The notes under the pieces were generated by a model. The model made no database searches, was not told the DNA's origin, and saw only the letters and a program-made list of their open reading frames with translations. 64,000 bases of DNA, from contig JBAXAM010000002.1 in assembly GCA_037142515.1 (NCBI GenBank), positions 33,781 through 97,780 of the forward strand, written 5' to 3'. Shown one piece after another: positions 1 to 8,444 of this stretch; the first letter of the stretch is position 1; every line of letters starts with the position of its first letter. The position numbers and the translations under genes were made by a program. The DNA comes from JBAXAM01 sp037142515 (GTDB lineage: Bacteria; Pseudomonadota; Gammaproteobacteria; UBA9339).

Positions 1-1178
1 TGACGATTAACAATTTCTTTACTCAAGCCTAATTTTAACCCAACTCTACGCACTTCATCTTTAAATAATTCACGTATTGGTTCAATTAATTGCAACTGCA
101 TTTTCTTCGGTAGACCACCAACATTATGGTGCGACTTAATAACTTCAGCTTTGCCGAATTTCATTTGCGCCGACTCAATCACGTCGGAATAAATAGTTCC
201 CTGGGCAAGCCAATGCGCACCTTTCAAGTTTTTTATTACACCAGTAAACACCTGAATAAACTCTCGACCAATAATTTTGCGCTTAGCCTCAGGATCACTA
301 ACCCCTGCTAAAGCTTTTAAGAAATGCTTTTCTTTATATACAGGTATTAAATTTAATTTAAAATGTTTGGCAAATAAAGCTATTGTTTGCTCAGCCTCAC
401 GATGACGAAGCATCCCAGTATCTACAAAAACACAGGTAAGATTGTCACCTATAGCCAGCTGCAGCAAAAGAGCGGTGACCGCAGAATCGACCCCACCAGA
501 TAAACCAAGCAATACCTTGTCATTACCGACAGTTTCTTTAATTTTTCTAACAAGTTCATTAATAATGTTGCTAGTAGTCCAGAGCTTTTTACAGCCACAA
601 ACTCCAATGACAAATCTTTTTAAAATAATACTACCATGCTTAGTGTGAGTGACCTCGGGATGAAATTGCAGACCATAAAAATTTTTATTTTTATTTTCAA
701 TGGCTGCATATAAAGTGTTATTAGTGCTACCAATAGCTCGAAATCCATCTGGAAGTTTTGTTACTTTATCACCATGACTCATCCACACATCAATTTCACC
801 CGGCAAACCAAATAGCAATTCTGAATTATCTACAACTTTAAGATTAGCATGACCATATTCATGCCGCTTAGAGTTTACCACGCAACCTTGAAGCTGAGCC
901 GCCATAGTCTGCATGCCATAACAAATACCAAGCACCGGACAACCAAGCTCAAATACAATTTTTGGCGCACGCGGTGATTTTTTTGCTATTACCGTGCTAG
1001 GACCACCAGATAAAATAATGCCTTGTGGAGAAAAATCTTTTATTGCTCCGGCAAAAACATCGTAAGGATAAACTGCGCAGTAAACTCCCAATTCACGCAC
1101 TCGCCTAGCAATTAATTGAGTATATTGTGATCCAAAATCTAGAATTAATATTTTATGCTGCTGAATATTATAACTCAT
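1..1178 (-). CDS. guaA: GMP synthase (glutamine-hydrolysing), 3' end outside window
   Basis: Converts XMP, glutamine and ATP to GMP, the last step of guanine nucleotide synthesis in the cytosol. Translating the minus strand from the ATG at 1178 gives about 392 residues with no stop, so the C-terminal part (usual length about 525) lies beyond the window. The N-terminal class I glutamine amidotransferase domain has the nucleophile in GICYGMQ (Cys near residue 86) and the HPE triad residues. The ATP-pyrophosphatase domain follows with the P-loop LSGGVDSAV. The start codon directly abuts the guaB stop (1179-1181), so the two genes are co-transcribed and probably translationally coupled. Identification is firm. 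Confidence 0.97.
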   Translation of the reverse strand, partial: MSYNIQQHKILILDFGSQYTQLIARRVRELGVYCAVYPYDVFAGAIKDFSPQGIILSGGPSTVIAKKSPRAPKIVFELGCPVLGICYGMQTMAAQLQGCVVNSKRHEYGHANLKVVDNSELLFGLPGEIDVWMSHGDKVTKLPDGFRAIGSTNNTLYAAIENKNKNFYGLQFHPEVTHTKHGSIILKRFVIGVCGCKKLWTTSNIINELVRKIKETVGNDKVLLGLSGGVDSAVTALLLQLAIGDNLTCVFVDTGMLRHREAEQTIALFAKHFKLNLIPVYKEKHFLKALAGVSDPEAKRKIIGREFIQVFTGVIKNLKGAHWLAQGTIYSDVIESAQMKFGKAEVIKSHHNVGGLPKKMQLQLIEPIRELFKDEVRRVGLKLGLSKEIVNR

Positions 1179-2648
1179 TTATCCCACCCAATAATTTGGT
1201 GCCTCTTTAGTAATAATAACATCGTGAACATGACTTTCTCTTAATCCTGCAGCAGTAATAGCCATAAACTCAGCTTTTTCACGCATTGTATTAATATCAA
1301 CACAACCAGTGTAACCCATACTAGCGCGCAATCCTCCAACAAGCTGATAAATTACCCCAGCTAAATTACCTCTATAAGGAACTCTCCCCTCAATACCTTC
1401 TGGAACAAGTTTTTCAGTACTGGTAGTGCTTTCCTGAAAATAACGATCAGCGGAACCATGCGATGACTTTGCCATTGCATCTACTGAACCCATACCGCGA
1501 TAAGTTTTATATGGTCGACCCTGATAAAATTCTAATTCACCTGGAGCCTCTTCAGTACCGGCAAACAAACTGCCAATTACTGCGCAGCTAGCACCTGCGG
1601 CTATCGCCTTGCTTATATCACCAGAATAACGAATACCACCATCAGCAATAACAGGAATATTACGGTTTTTTAAAGCCTGGGTTACATTTTGAATAGCCGT
1701 TATCTGTGGCACACCAACTCCAGCAATAATTCTCGTAGTGCAAATAGAACCAGCGCCAATTCCAACTTTTACTGCATCAGCTCCTGCATCCACCAATGCT
1801 AAGGCGCCATCCGCAGTAGCTACATTACCCGCAATAATTTGGAGAGCTGCAAACTTCTGCTTGATGCTGCGCACGCAATCTAAAACTTTTTGGGAGTTGC
1901 CATGTGCCGTATCTACAACCAGAACATCTACTCCAGCTTCAACTAAAGCAGCAACTCTTTCATCAGTATTTGGGGCGGTACCAACAGCAGCGCCTACTCT
2001 GAGCCTACCTTTGTCGTCCCGACAAGCCTGAGGCTTTTCTTTAGCGCGCAAAATATCTTTTACAGTAACCATTCCTTGTAAATGAAAATTGTCATCGACA
2101 ATTAAAATCTTTTCCAATCGATGCTCATGCATTAATCTTATGATTTCTTTGTGTGGAGTCCCTTCTTTAACTGTGATCAATCTTTCTTTAGGCGTCATCA
2201 ATTTTTTTACCGGCTGCTCCAAATGAATTTCAAAGCGCACATCACGATTGGTGATAATACCCAATAATCTATTTCCTTCTACTACTGGCATCCCAGAGAT
2301 ACTATGAGTTTTACTTAAAGCTAATAAATCGCGAATAGTTGTTTCTGGAGTAACAGTGATTGGCGCGCGTACAATGCCACTTTCAAATCTTTTTACTTTT
2401 CGCACCTGCGCGGCCTGATCAGTGATGCTCATGTTTTTATGCAAAATACCAAGCCCCCCCTCAAGTGCAATTGCTATTGCAAGATTCATTTCTGTTACCG
2501 TATCCATCGCAGCAGAAATCAGAGGAATATTTAACACAATCGACGCAGTTAAATTAGTTTTTAATTGAACATCTTTGGGCAAAACTTGGGAATAAGCCGG
2601 GATTAATAATACATCATCAAAAGTTAAACCTTGGGAAATCACGCTCAT
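1179..2648 (-). CDS. guaB: Inosine-5'-monophosphate dehydrogenase
   Basis: Oxidises IMP to XMP with NAD+, the committed step to GMP, and feeds GuaA encoded immediately downstream. At 489 residues it has the full family length. The TIM-barrel N-terminus (GLTFDDVLLIPAYS) is followed by a CBS-domain pair at about residues 93-205 and the active-site loop GSICTTR with catalytic Cys about residue 303. The flap region with the RGMGS motif follows. A strong AGGAG ribosome binding site precedes the ATG. The 31-bp gap from lipA suggests the same transcript as the proS-lipB-lipA genes upstream, although the gap contains a TATAAT-like sequence that could add a local promoter. Confidence 0.97.
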   Translation of the reverse strand: MSVISQGLTFDDVLLIPAYSQVLPKDVQLKTNLTASIVLNIPLISAAMDTVTEMNLAIAIALEGGLGILHKNMSITDQAAQVRKVKRFESGIVRAPITVTPETTIRDLLALSKTHSISGMPVVEGNRLLGIITNRDVRFEIHLEQPVKKLMTPKERLITVKEGTPHKEIIRLMHEHRLEKILIVDDNFHLQGMVTVKDILRAKEKPQACRDDKGRLRVGAAVGTAPNTDERVAALVEAGVDVLVVDTAHGNSQKVLDCVRSIKQKFAALQIIAGNVATADGALALVDAGADAVKVGIGAGSICTTRIIAGVGVPQITAIQNVTQALKNRNIPVIADGGIRYSGDISKAIAAGASCAVIGSLFAGTEEAPGELEFYQGRPYKTYRGMGSVDAMAKSSHGSADRYFQESTTSTEKLVPEGIEGRVPYRGNLAGVIYQLVGGLRASMGYTGCVDINTMREKAEFMAITAAGLRESHVHDVIITKEAPNYWVG

Positions 2649-2679
2649 TTTCTTCTCCTCGTTACATTATAATCTCAAA

Positions 2680-3531
2680 TCAATCAGGCCTGCCAGCATG
2701 ATAAGAAGATCTTACTAGTGGGGCACTGGCAACATGCTTGAATCCAAGCGTGCGTGCCAATTTTGCAAATTCGGCAAATTCTTGTGGCGCAATATAGCGC
2801 TCCACTGGTAGGTGCTCTTTAGTTGGCTGCAAATACTGACCCAAAGTTAATTTATCTACATTATGGACACGCAAATCATTTAAAACTTGCTCAACTTCTT
2901 CTGCCGTCTCACCCAGCCCCAGCATCATTCCGGATTTAGTTGGCACTTGCGAAAAATATTCTTTATGTTTCTTCAATAGAGATAATGAAGCTTGATAATC
3001 AGCCTGTGGACGCACAGTTGCATACAATCTCGGAACGGTTTCAATATTGTGATTAAAAGTATCAGGTAGCGCCAAACCTAAAATTGCCAAAGCATCAGCC
3101 ATACAATAACGAAAGTCTGGTGTAAGAATTTCGATACTAATATTTGGGTTTTGCATACGCACTGCTTTAATACAAGCGGCAAAATGCGAAGCTCCGCCAT
3201 CGGGTAAATCATCACGCGTAACCGAAGTTATCACAACATACTTTAAATTCATTCGCAAAGCAGCATCTGCGAGCTTCATTGGCTCATCTTGATCAAGTGG
3301 CTCTGGTAAACCTGGAGTTACATTACAAAAACGACAATTGCGGGTACAAGCATTTCCCATAATCATGAAAGTTGCGGTACCCAAGCCAAAACACTCACCC
3401 AAATTTGGACATGCAGCTTCTTCACATACTGTTGCTAACTTGTTCTGACGCAACGTTTGTTTTACAGCAGCAATTTCTGGACTGCATGGCCACTGGCTAC
3501 GAATCCAAGGTGGCTTACGATTATTTCCCAT
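2680..3531 (-). CDS. lipA: Lipoyl synthase
   Basis: Radical-SAM enzyme that inserts two sulfurs into protein-bound octanoyl groups to make lipoyl cofactors of the 2-oxoacid dehydrogenases. The auxiliary cluster cysteines are in CEEAACPNLGEC and the radical SAM cluster in CTRNCRFC. The C-terminal RSSYHAG motif, conserved in LipA, is present. The frame stays open upstream to a TTG at 3546, but the ATG at 3531 gives the usual N-terminus, so I start there (283 residues). It overlaps the end of lipB by 11 bp, implying coupled translation of octanoyl transfer and sulfur insertion. Confidence 0.96.
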   Translation of the reverse strand: MGNNRKPPWIRSQWPCSPEIAAVKQTLRQNKLATVCEEAACPNLGECFGLGTATFMIMGNACTRNCRFCNVTPGLPEPLDQDEPMKLADAALRMNLKYVVITSVTRDDLPDGGASHFAACIKAVRMQNPNISIEILTPDFRYCMADALAILGLALPDTFNHNIETVPRLYATVRPQADYQASLSLLKKHKEYFSQVPTKSGMMLGLGETAEEVEQVLNDLRVHNVDKLTLGQYLQPTKEHLPVERYIAPQEFAEFAKLARTLGFKHVASAPLVRSSYHAGRPD

Positions 3532-4135
3532 GTATGTTTTCCACAAGTTTTTTACAAAAATTTTGCCCTATTTCTTCAAGTGTAACTACAATAAAATCAT
3601 TAATTTTTGTCATTTGTAGATTTTGAAAACCACAAGGATTAATCCGGCTAAATGGCTCTAAATCATTATTAACGTTTAGGGCAATACCATGATAACTGCA
3701 ACCACGGCTAACTTTTAGACCAATAGAACAAATTTTCTTGTCAGCAACATAAATCCCAGGAGCGCCAAGCTTTATATTAGCTTTTATATTATAATCAGCA
3801 AGTAGTTGCACAACAGAGTTTTCGATTAAACTTACATAAGATTTCACGCCGATTTTTAACCGGCGCAAGTCAAGCAAAACATAACCAACCAACTGCCCAG
3901 GTCCATGATAAGTAACCTGTCCACCTCGATCAGTTTGAACTATTGGGATGTTTCCTGGATTTAAAACATGCTCAGGCTTGCCTGCCACCCCTTGGGTAAA
4001 AACAGAAGGGTGCTCCAAAAGCCAAATTTCATCAGGAGTAGACTTTCCGCGACCTAAAGTAAAATCCCGCATCTCTTGCCAAGTTTGCTGGTAATTACAC
4101 AAACCAAGGCTTTTTATAATAACGTTAGGTATCAT
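3521..4135 (-). CDS. lipB: Octanoyl-ACP:protein N-octanoyltransferase
   Basis: Transfers octanoate from acyl carrier protein to lipoyl domains and supplies the substrate of LipA, encoded directly downstream with an 11-bp overlap. At 204 residues it matches the family. The signature RGGQVTYHGPGQLVGY lies at residues 70-85. The catalytic Lys is about K134 in the KICSIG motif and the catalytic Cys is C168 in NPCG. Its start lies inside the 3' end of proS, an overlap of 11 bp. Neighbouring lipA makes the assignment secure. Confidence 0.96.
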   Translation of the reverse strand: MIPNVIIKSLGLCNYQQTWQEMRDFTLGRGKSTPDEIWLLEHPSVFTQGVAGKPEHVLNPGNIPIVQTDRGGQVTYHGPGQLVGYVLLDLRRLKIGVKSYVSLIENSVVQLLADYNIKANIKLGAPGIYVADKKICSIGLKVSRGCSYHGIALNVNNDLEPFSRINPCGFQNLQMTKINDFIVVTLEEIGQNFCKKLVENIHGK

Positions 4136-5399
4136 TTTTGATTTTAATTTTAAAAAAAGCCTCTATACTATCGACAGGTATATTTTCTACAGCAGTTCCC
4201 ACCCGTGTTTTATATTCAACTGTACTATTATCTAATCCACTTTCGCTAATTATTATGCGATGCGGTATACCAATCAAATCCATATCAGCAAACAAAACAC
4301 CGGCACGTTCTTTGCGATCGTCAAATAATACATCAAAACCAGCATCAATCAATTGCTTATAAATTTTTTCCGCGGCCTCACGCACACGATACGATTTATG
4401 CAAACTCATTGGAATTAGTGCAATTTGAAATGGAGCAATCGGATCAGGCCAAATTATACCATGCTCATCGTGATTTTGCTCAATTGCAGCCGCAACCGTG
4501 CGCGATACTCCTATACCGTAGCATCCCATATACGTTTCTATAGCCTTCCCTATTTCATTTAACACGGTGGCGTGCATAGTATGACTATACTTTTGGCCCA
4601 ATTGAAAAATATGGCCTACTTCAATACCACGCGCAAATTGTAGTTTGCCATTACCATCTGGACTTGGATCACCTTCTTGAACTGTAGCCTCTGCCATTTC
4701 AATATTTACTGCATAATCACTCGCATCGCTATACACAATTAAATCTTCACCTGAGTGGGCAAGCACGTGAAATTCATGAGACACACTACCACCAATGTTT
4801 CCTGTATCAGCAACTACGGCACGGAATTTTAATCCCAAACGAGAAAAAATACGTCCATAGGCTTCATACATAGCATCATAGGTTTTCCCGAGTGACTCTT
4901 CATCCAAATGAAAAGAGTATGCATCTTTCATCATAAATTCACGCCCACGCATGACGCCAAAACGAGGACGAATTTCATCGCGAAATTTCGTTTGAATTTG
5001 ATAGAGAATAATTGGCAACTGCTTATAGCTGCGCAGCTCATTACGCGCCAAATGAGTAACAACCTCTTCATGCGTCGGACCAAAACAAAAATCATGCTCA
5101 TGTCGATCTTTGATTTTTAAAAGCTGATCGCCATAAGCGTCCCAACGCTGAGACTCAATCCAAAGTTCTGCCGGCTGGATAGCAGGCATAAGAATTTCAA
5201 GCGCATCAACGCGTGTCATTTCCTCACGGATAATTTTTTCTACTTTCTTTAGGACGCGCAGACCAAGGGGCAGCCAAGTATAAAGACCAGAGGCTAGTTT
5301 TCTAATCATACCAGCACGCAGCATCAACTTATGACTGCTAACTTCCGCCTCAGCTGGAGTCTCTCTAAGTGTAGCAAGTAAGAATTTTGAAGTACGCAT
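4125..5399 (-). CDS. proS: Prolyl-tRNA synthetase, short form without editing insertion
   Basis: Class II aminoacyl-tRNA synthetase charging tRNA-Pro. Motif 2 is visible around TKFRDEIRPRFGVMRGREF and motif 3 around GCYGIGVSRTVAAAIEQ, followed by the anticodon-binding domain. The protein is 424 residues, whereas the gammaproteobacterial enzyme is usually near 570 because of an INS (YbaK-like) editing domain between motifs 2 and 3. Here the central part is too short to hold it. Short ProS of this kind is typical of alphaproteobacteria. It is the first gene of a minus-strand run ending in guaA and overlaps lipB. Function is secure; the ancestry is unusual. Confidence 0.95.
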   Translation of the reverse strand: MRTSKFLLATLRETPAEAEVSSHKLMLRAGMIRKLASGLYTWLPLGLRVLKKVEKIIREEMTRVDALEILMPAIQPAELWIESQRWDAYGDQLLKIKDRHEHDFCFGPTHEEVVTHLARNELRSYKQLPIILYQIQTKFRDEIRPRFGVMRGREFMMKDAYSFHLDEESLGKTYDAMYEAYGRIFSRLGLKFRAVVADTGNIGGSVSHEFHVLAHSGEDLIVYSDASDYAVNIEMAEATVQEGDPSPDGNGKLQFARGIEVGHIFQLGQKYSHTMHATVLNEIGKAIETYMGCYGIGVSRTVAAAIEQNHDEHGIIWPDPIAPFQIALIPMSLHKSYRVREAAEKIYKQLIDAGFDVLFDDRKERAGVLFADMDLIGIPHRIIISESGLDNSTVEYKTRVGTAVENIPVDSIEAFFKIKIKNDT

Positions 5400-5424
5400 A
5401 TATTATAGAGTATGGCTTTATGAC

Positions 5425-5455
5425 TTGCTTGTAAAGTGCGAATTTATGGTATAAT
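5425..5455 (+). promoter_or_regulatory. Extended -10 promoter for fmdB
   Basis: A perfect TATAAT (5450-5455) is preceded by TG at 5447-5448, giving the extended -10 form. A weak -35 such as TTGCTT lies at 5425-5430. It sits in the gap between the proS start and fmdB, about 25 bp upstream of the fmdB ATG. Read from sequence only. Confidence 0.55.
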
Positions 5456-5480
5456 CACTATAAAAAGATACAGGTGGAAT

Positions 5481-5759
5481 ATGCCAATTTATGAATATAA
5501 GTGCCAAAATTGTGGCCATAGCTTTGAACAATTACAAAAAACAACTGACAAATTACTTAGCACATGCCCAGAATGCGGGAAAAAACAATTGAAAAAATTA
5601 GTATCCAACACTAGCTTTCAACTAAAGGGTACTGGCTGGTATGTTACTGACTTTAAAGATAAAAAAGAAACAACCAGTAGTAAACCAAGAGATAAACCAA
5701 AAGCTGACGAAAAACATAAGAGTACCAAAGATAAGAACGATAAAAGCCCCGTACAATAA
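5481..5759 (+). CDS. FmdB family zinc-ribbon protein
   Basis: Small putative regulatory protein (92 residues) with the family N-terminus MPIYEYKCQNCGHSFE and a second CPECG knuckle, together forming one zinc ribbon. The C-terminal third is Lys/Asp/Ser-rich and probably disordered. An in-frame ATG exists 45 bp upstream, but the start at 5481 matches the family and has an AGGTGG ribosome binding site. In many proteobacteria fmdB lies just upstream of aspS-yebC-ruvC. Here about 3.9 kb carrying a restriction-modification gene and a permease separates them. The molecular role of the family is not well defined. Confidence 0.85.
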   Translation: MPIYEYKCQNCGHSFEQLQKTTDKLLSTCPECGKKQLKKLVSNTSFQLKGTGWYVTDFKDKKETTSSKPRDKPKADEKHKSTKDKNDKSPVQ

Positions 5760-5844
5760 GAAGAAAAAGAGCTTTGGTATTTTGCCATTTCCAACGTAAA
5801 ATATAACGGTAAAAATCTTATTTATAAAGTATTGAAGGAATAGA

Positions 5845-8268
5845 ATGGCAAAACAAACAGAAAAAATCATTGATTACATATCTGGTATCGAAATAATTGC
5901 AACACCAGAAGAAATCGAAGCTGTCCAAGTTTTCTCAAAACAATTAATTGAAGACTATGGATATAAAAAAAATCAGATTCAAACGCGACCACAATTTAGA
6001 GTTAAAGCTCGCCCATCAGATACAAAAAAAGAATATCCTGTTGATATTGCTGTTTTTCAAAACAAAACAAAAAAAGATGATGATGTTTACATAATTATCG
6101 AATGTAAAAAGAAAAATAGAAAAGATGGCAAGGGACAGCTAGAGGATTATTTACGTTTATCGAAAGCGACTTTAGGAGTTTGGTTCAATGGGGATGAAAG
6201 ATTATTTTTAAGAAAATTTGAAAAAGACGGCAAAGCAATTTTTGAAGAAATACCCAACATTCCCGTATTTGGTCAGCGTATCGAAGATATCGGCAAATTT
6301 AAACAAAAAGATTTGAAATCAACCCACAACTTAAAGTCAGTGTTTAAATCAATACGAAATCATCTTGCTGCAAACACTATTGGAGCAACAAGAGATGAAG
6401 TTTTAGCGCAACAGCTTATAAACTTAATATTTTGTAAAATTTATGATGAAAAATTTACAGCCCCAAATGAAATTGTAAAATTTAGAGCAGGAATAAATGA
6501 AAATCCTGAAGTGGTCGAAAAAAGAGTAATAGATATTTTCAAAGAAGTAAAAATAAATATGCCAGAGGTAATAGATGAAAGCGATAAAATTAGTTTAGAT
6601 CGAAATTCAATAATTTATGTCGTTGGAGAGTTACAAAATTATTCTTTAATGAATAGCGAAAGAGATGTTATTGCAGATGCTTTTGAAACTTTTATTGGTC
6701 ACGCCTTGAAAGGCGGTCAGGGCCAATTTTTCACACCAAGAAATGTTGTCAAAATGATGGTTGATATTCTTCAACCCAAAGAAACAGATAAAATAATTGA
6801 TCCTGCTTGCGGAAGCGGTGGATTTTTAATTGATGCTTTGAAATATGTTTGGGATAAATCTGAAATAAAATATAAAAAACTTGGATGGAGGGAGTCTCAA
6901 ATTGAAAAGAAAAAAATAGAAATAGCAACCTCAAATTTCAGAGGAATAGACAAAGATTATTTTTTGAGCAAAGTCGCAAAAGCTTACATGAATTTAATTG
7001 GAGATGGAACAACTGGGATTTTTTGTGAAGATACATTGGAAAACCCTAAAACATGGAAAACTGAAATACAGCTTAAAATTCAACTTGGAACTTTTGATAT
7101 ATTATTAACAAATCCTCCTTTCGGAAGCAAAATACCAGTAATAGGTGAGGATAAAATAAAACAATTTGAATCAGGTTATAAATGGAAATTTGACGAAAAA
7201 AAAAATTATTGGTTTAAAACAAACAATTTAAAAGAACAGGAAGAACCTCAAGTTCTTTTTATTGAAAGATGCCTGGCCCTGCTAAAAGATGGTGGAAAAA
7301 TGGCAATGGTTCTTCCAAGTGGAATATTGGGAAATCAACAAGAGGAATATTTACGACAATATATTTTAGATAAAGGTAATTTATTTGCAATTGTAGAGCT
7401 TCCTTTTGAAACATTCAGCCCAAACGTGAGTATTAACACAAGCGTACTTTTTATTCAAAAAGGAAAAACAAATAATAAAAAAAATCTCTTTATTTCGATC
7501 AATGAGCAATGTGGGCATGATAAAAAGGGAAGACCTGTTGCGAAAGACGACATATCCAAAGTTGCCGATTTCTTTCTTAACATGAAATCAAATGAAAACA
7601 ATTTTTTTATTCCACATTCATTTTTGGAAAGAAGTTTTGTAGCAAAAAGATATTTAAAAAAATATGTTAGCAATGTTGAGAAAATTGAAAACTCAAAATA
7701 TCCCGTTGTAAAATTTGGTGATATTATTGCGTCTGTCCATAACGGTGCGAATATTGAAGATTCATCGATATATGTTAATGAAAAAGAGGGAATTCCATAC
7801 ATTCTTGTTAAAAGCATTACAAAAGAGGGTATTAATTTTGAAAATTTAAAACATATAAAAAAATCTCTTGTTACAAATAGAGATGTTATAAAAAACACCG
7901 TAAACGAAAATAATATTGTTATGAATAGGGCAGGAAAATCTGGTATAGCTGCAAACATACCACCAGATTTAATTGGCGGCGTAGCTTCTGGATTTTTAAT
8001 AAATATAAAAATAAAAAAGGGAATTGATCCTTATTATATTGTTTCGTTTTTAAACTCTGAATATGGTCAAATGCAATTGGAAAGAATATCAAGTGGTTCA
8101 ATTTTGCAAAGCATTAGATCATCAGATTTGAAAAAAATAAAAATATTGATTCCACCAATTGAAATTCAAAACTCAATTGGTAAAAAGCTGAAAGATGCTG
8201 TATATGCGTCCGCATTGGTTCGTCGAAAAATTAAAGATGCAAACAATGATGTTTCTAATTTGTTATAA
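5845..8268 (+). CDS. Single-chain restriction-modification enzyme (nuclease, N6-adenine methylase and specificity domain)
   Basis: An 807-residue protein that appears to combine three activities. The N-terminus has a PD-(D/E)xK-like nuclease core: PVD with D67, and E86-C-K88 in IIECKKK. This resembles HsdR N-terminal domains. The middle is a type I N6-adenine methyltransferase with motif I DPACGSGGF (D319) and motif IV NPPF (residues 423-426). The C-terminal part (about 690-807) resembles one HsdS target-recognition domain with a coiled-coil tail. No separate hsdR or hsdS gene is nearby, so it should act alone in a type IIG-like manner. The gene is visibly richer in A and T than its neighbours and interrupts the fmdB-aspS locus, suggesting acquisition. 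Confidence 0.85.
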   Translation: MAKQTEKIIDYISGIEIIATPEEIEAVQVFSKQLIEDYGYKKNQIQTRPQFRVKARPSDTKKEYPVDIAVFQNKTKKDDDVYIIIECKKKNRKDGKGQLEDYLRLSKATLGVWFNGDERLFLRKFEKDGKAIFEEIPNIPVFGQRIEDIGKFKQKDLKSTHNLKSVFKSIRNHLAANTIGATRDEVLAQQLINLIFCKIYDEKFTAPNEIVKFRAGINENPEVVEKRVIDIFKEVKINMPEVIDESDKISLDRNSIIYVVGELQNYSLMNSERDVIADAFETFIGHALKGGQGQFFTPRNVVKMMVDILQPKETDKIIDPACGSGGFLIDALKYVWDKSEIKYKKLGWRESQIEKKKIEIATSNFRGIDKDYFLSKVAKAYMNLIGDGTTGIFCEDTLENPKTWKTEIQLKIQLGTFDILLTNPPFGSKIPVIGEDKIKQFESGYKWKFDEKKNYWFKTNNLKEQEEPQVLFIERCLALLKDGGKMAMVLPSGILGNQQEEYLRQYILDKGNLFAIVELPFETFSPNVSINTSVLFIQKGKTNNKKNLFISINEQCGHDKKGRPVAKDDISKVADFFLNMKSNENNFFIPHSFLERSFVAKRYLKKYVSNVEKIENSKYPVVKFGDIIASVHNGANIEDSSIYVNEKEGIPYILVKSITKEGINFENLKHIKKSLVTNRDVIKNTVNENNIVMNRAGKSGIAANIPPDLIGGVASGFLINIKIKKGIDPYYIVSFLNSEYGQMQLERISSGSILQSIRSSDLKKIKILIPPIEIQNSIGKKLKDAVYASALVRRKIKDANNDVSNLL

Positions 8269-8444
8269 TAAAAAATAATTTTAAAACCCATTTAGTAGCA
8301 TCGTATATCACTCGACGTGGTATTGATAAAGCGCCATGGAAGTTATTGGCGATAGACAGCGCTCCCATTGCTTTGGGTGTTTTGCAAGCTCAACTATTTG
8401 AAAACACGCGTGCATCACACAAACAAAGCAAAAATCTCAACTAG
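8259..8444 (+). pseudogene. Possible gene remnant downstream of the restriction-modification gene
   Basis: After the restriction-modification stop the plus strand has an open stretch of about 60 codons ending in TAG at 8442-8444, with no start codon. The peptide from about 8280 (for example RRGIDKAPWKLLAIDSAP) has composition like real coding sequence, richer in G and C than the gene before it. Its end overlaps the permease 3' end on the other strand. It may be the tail of a gene truncated when the neighbouring gene arrived. I do not recognise the family. Confidence 0.25.
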
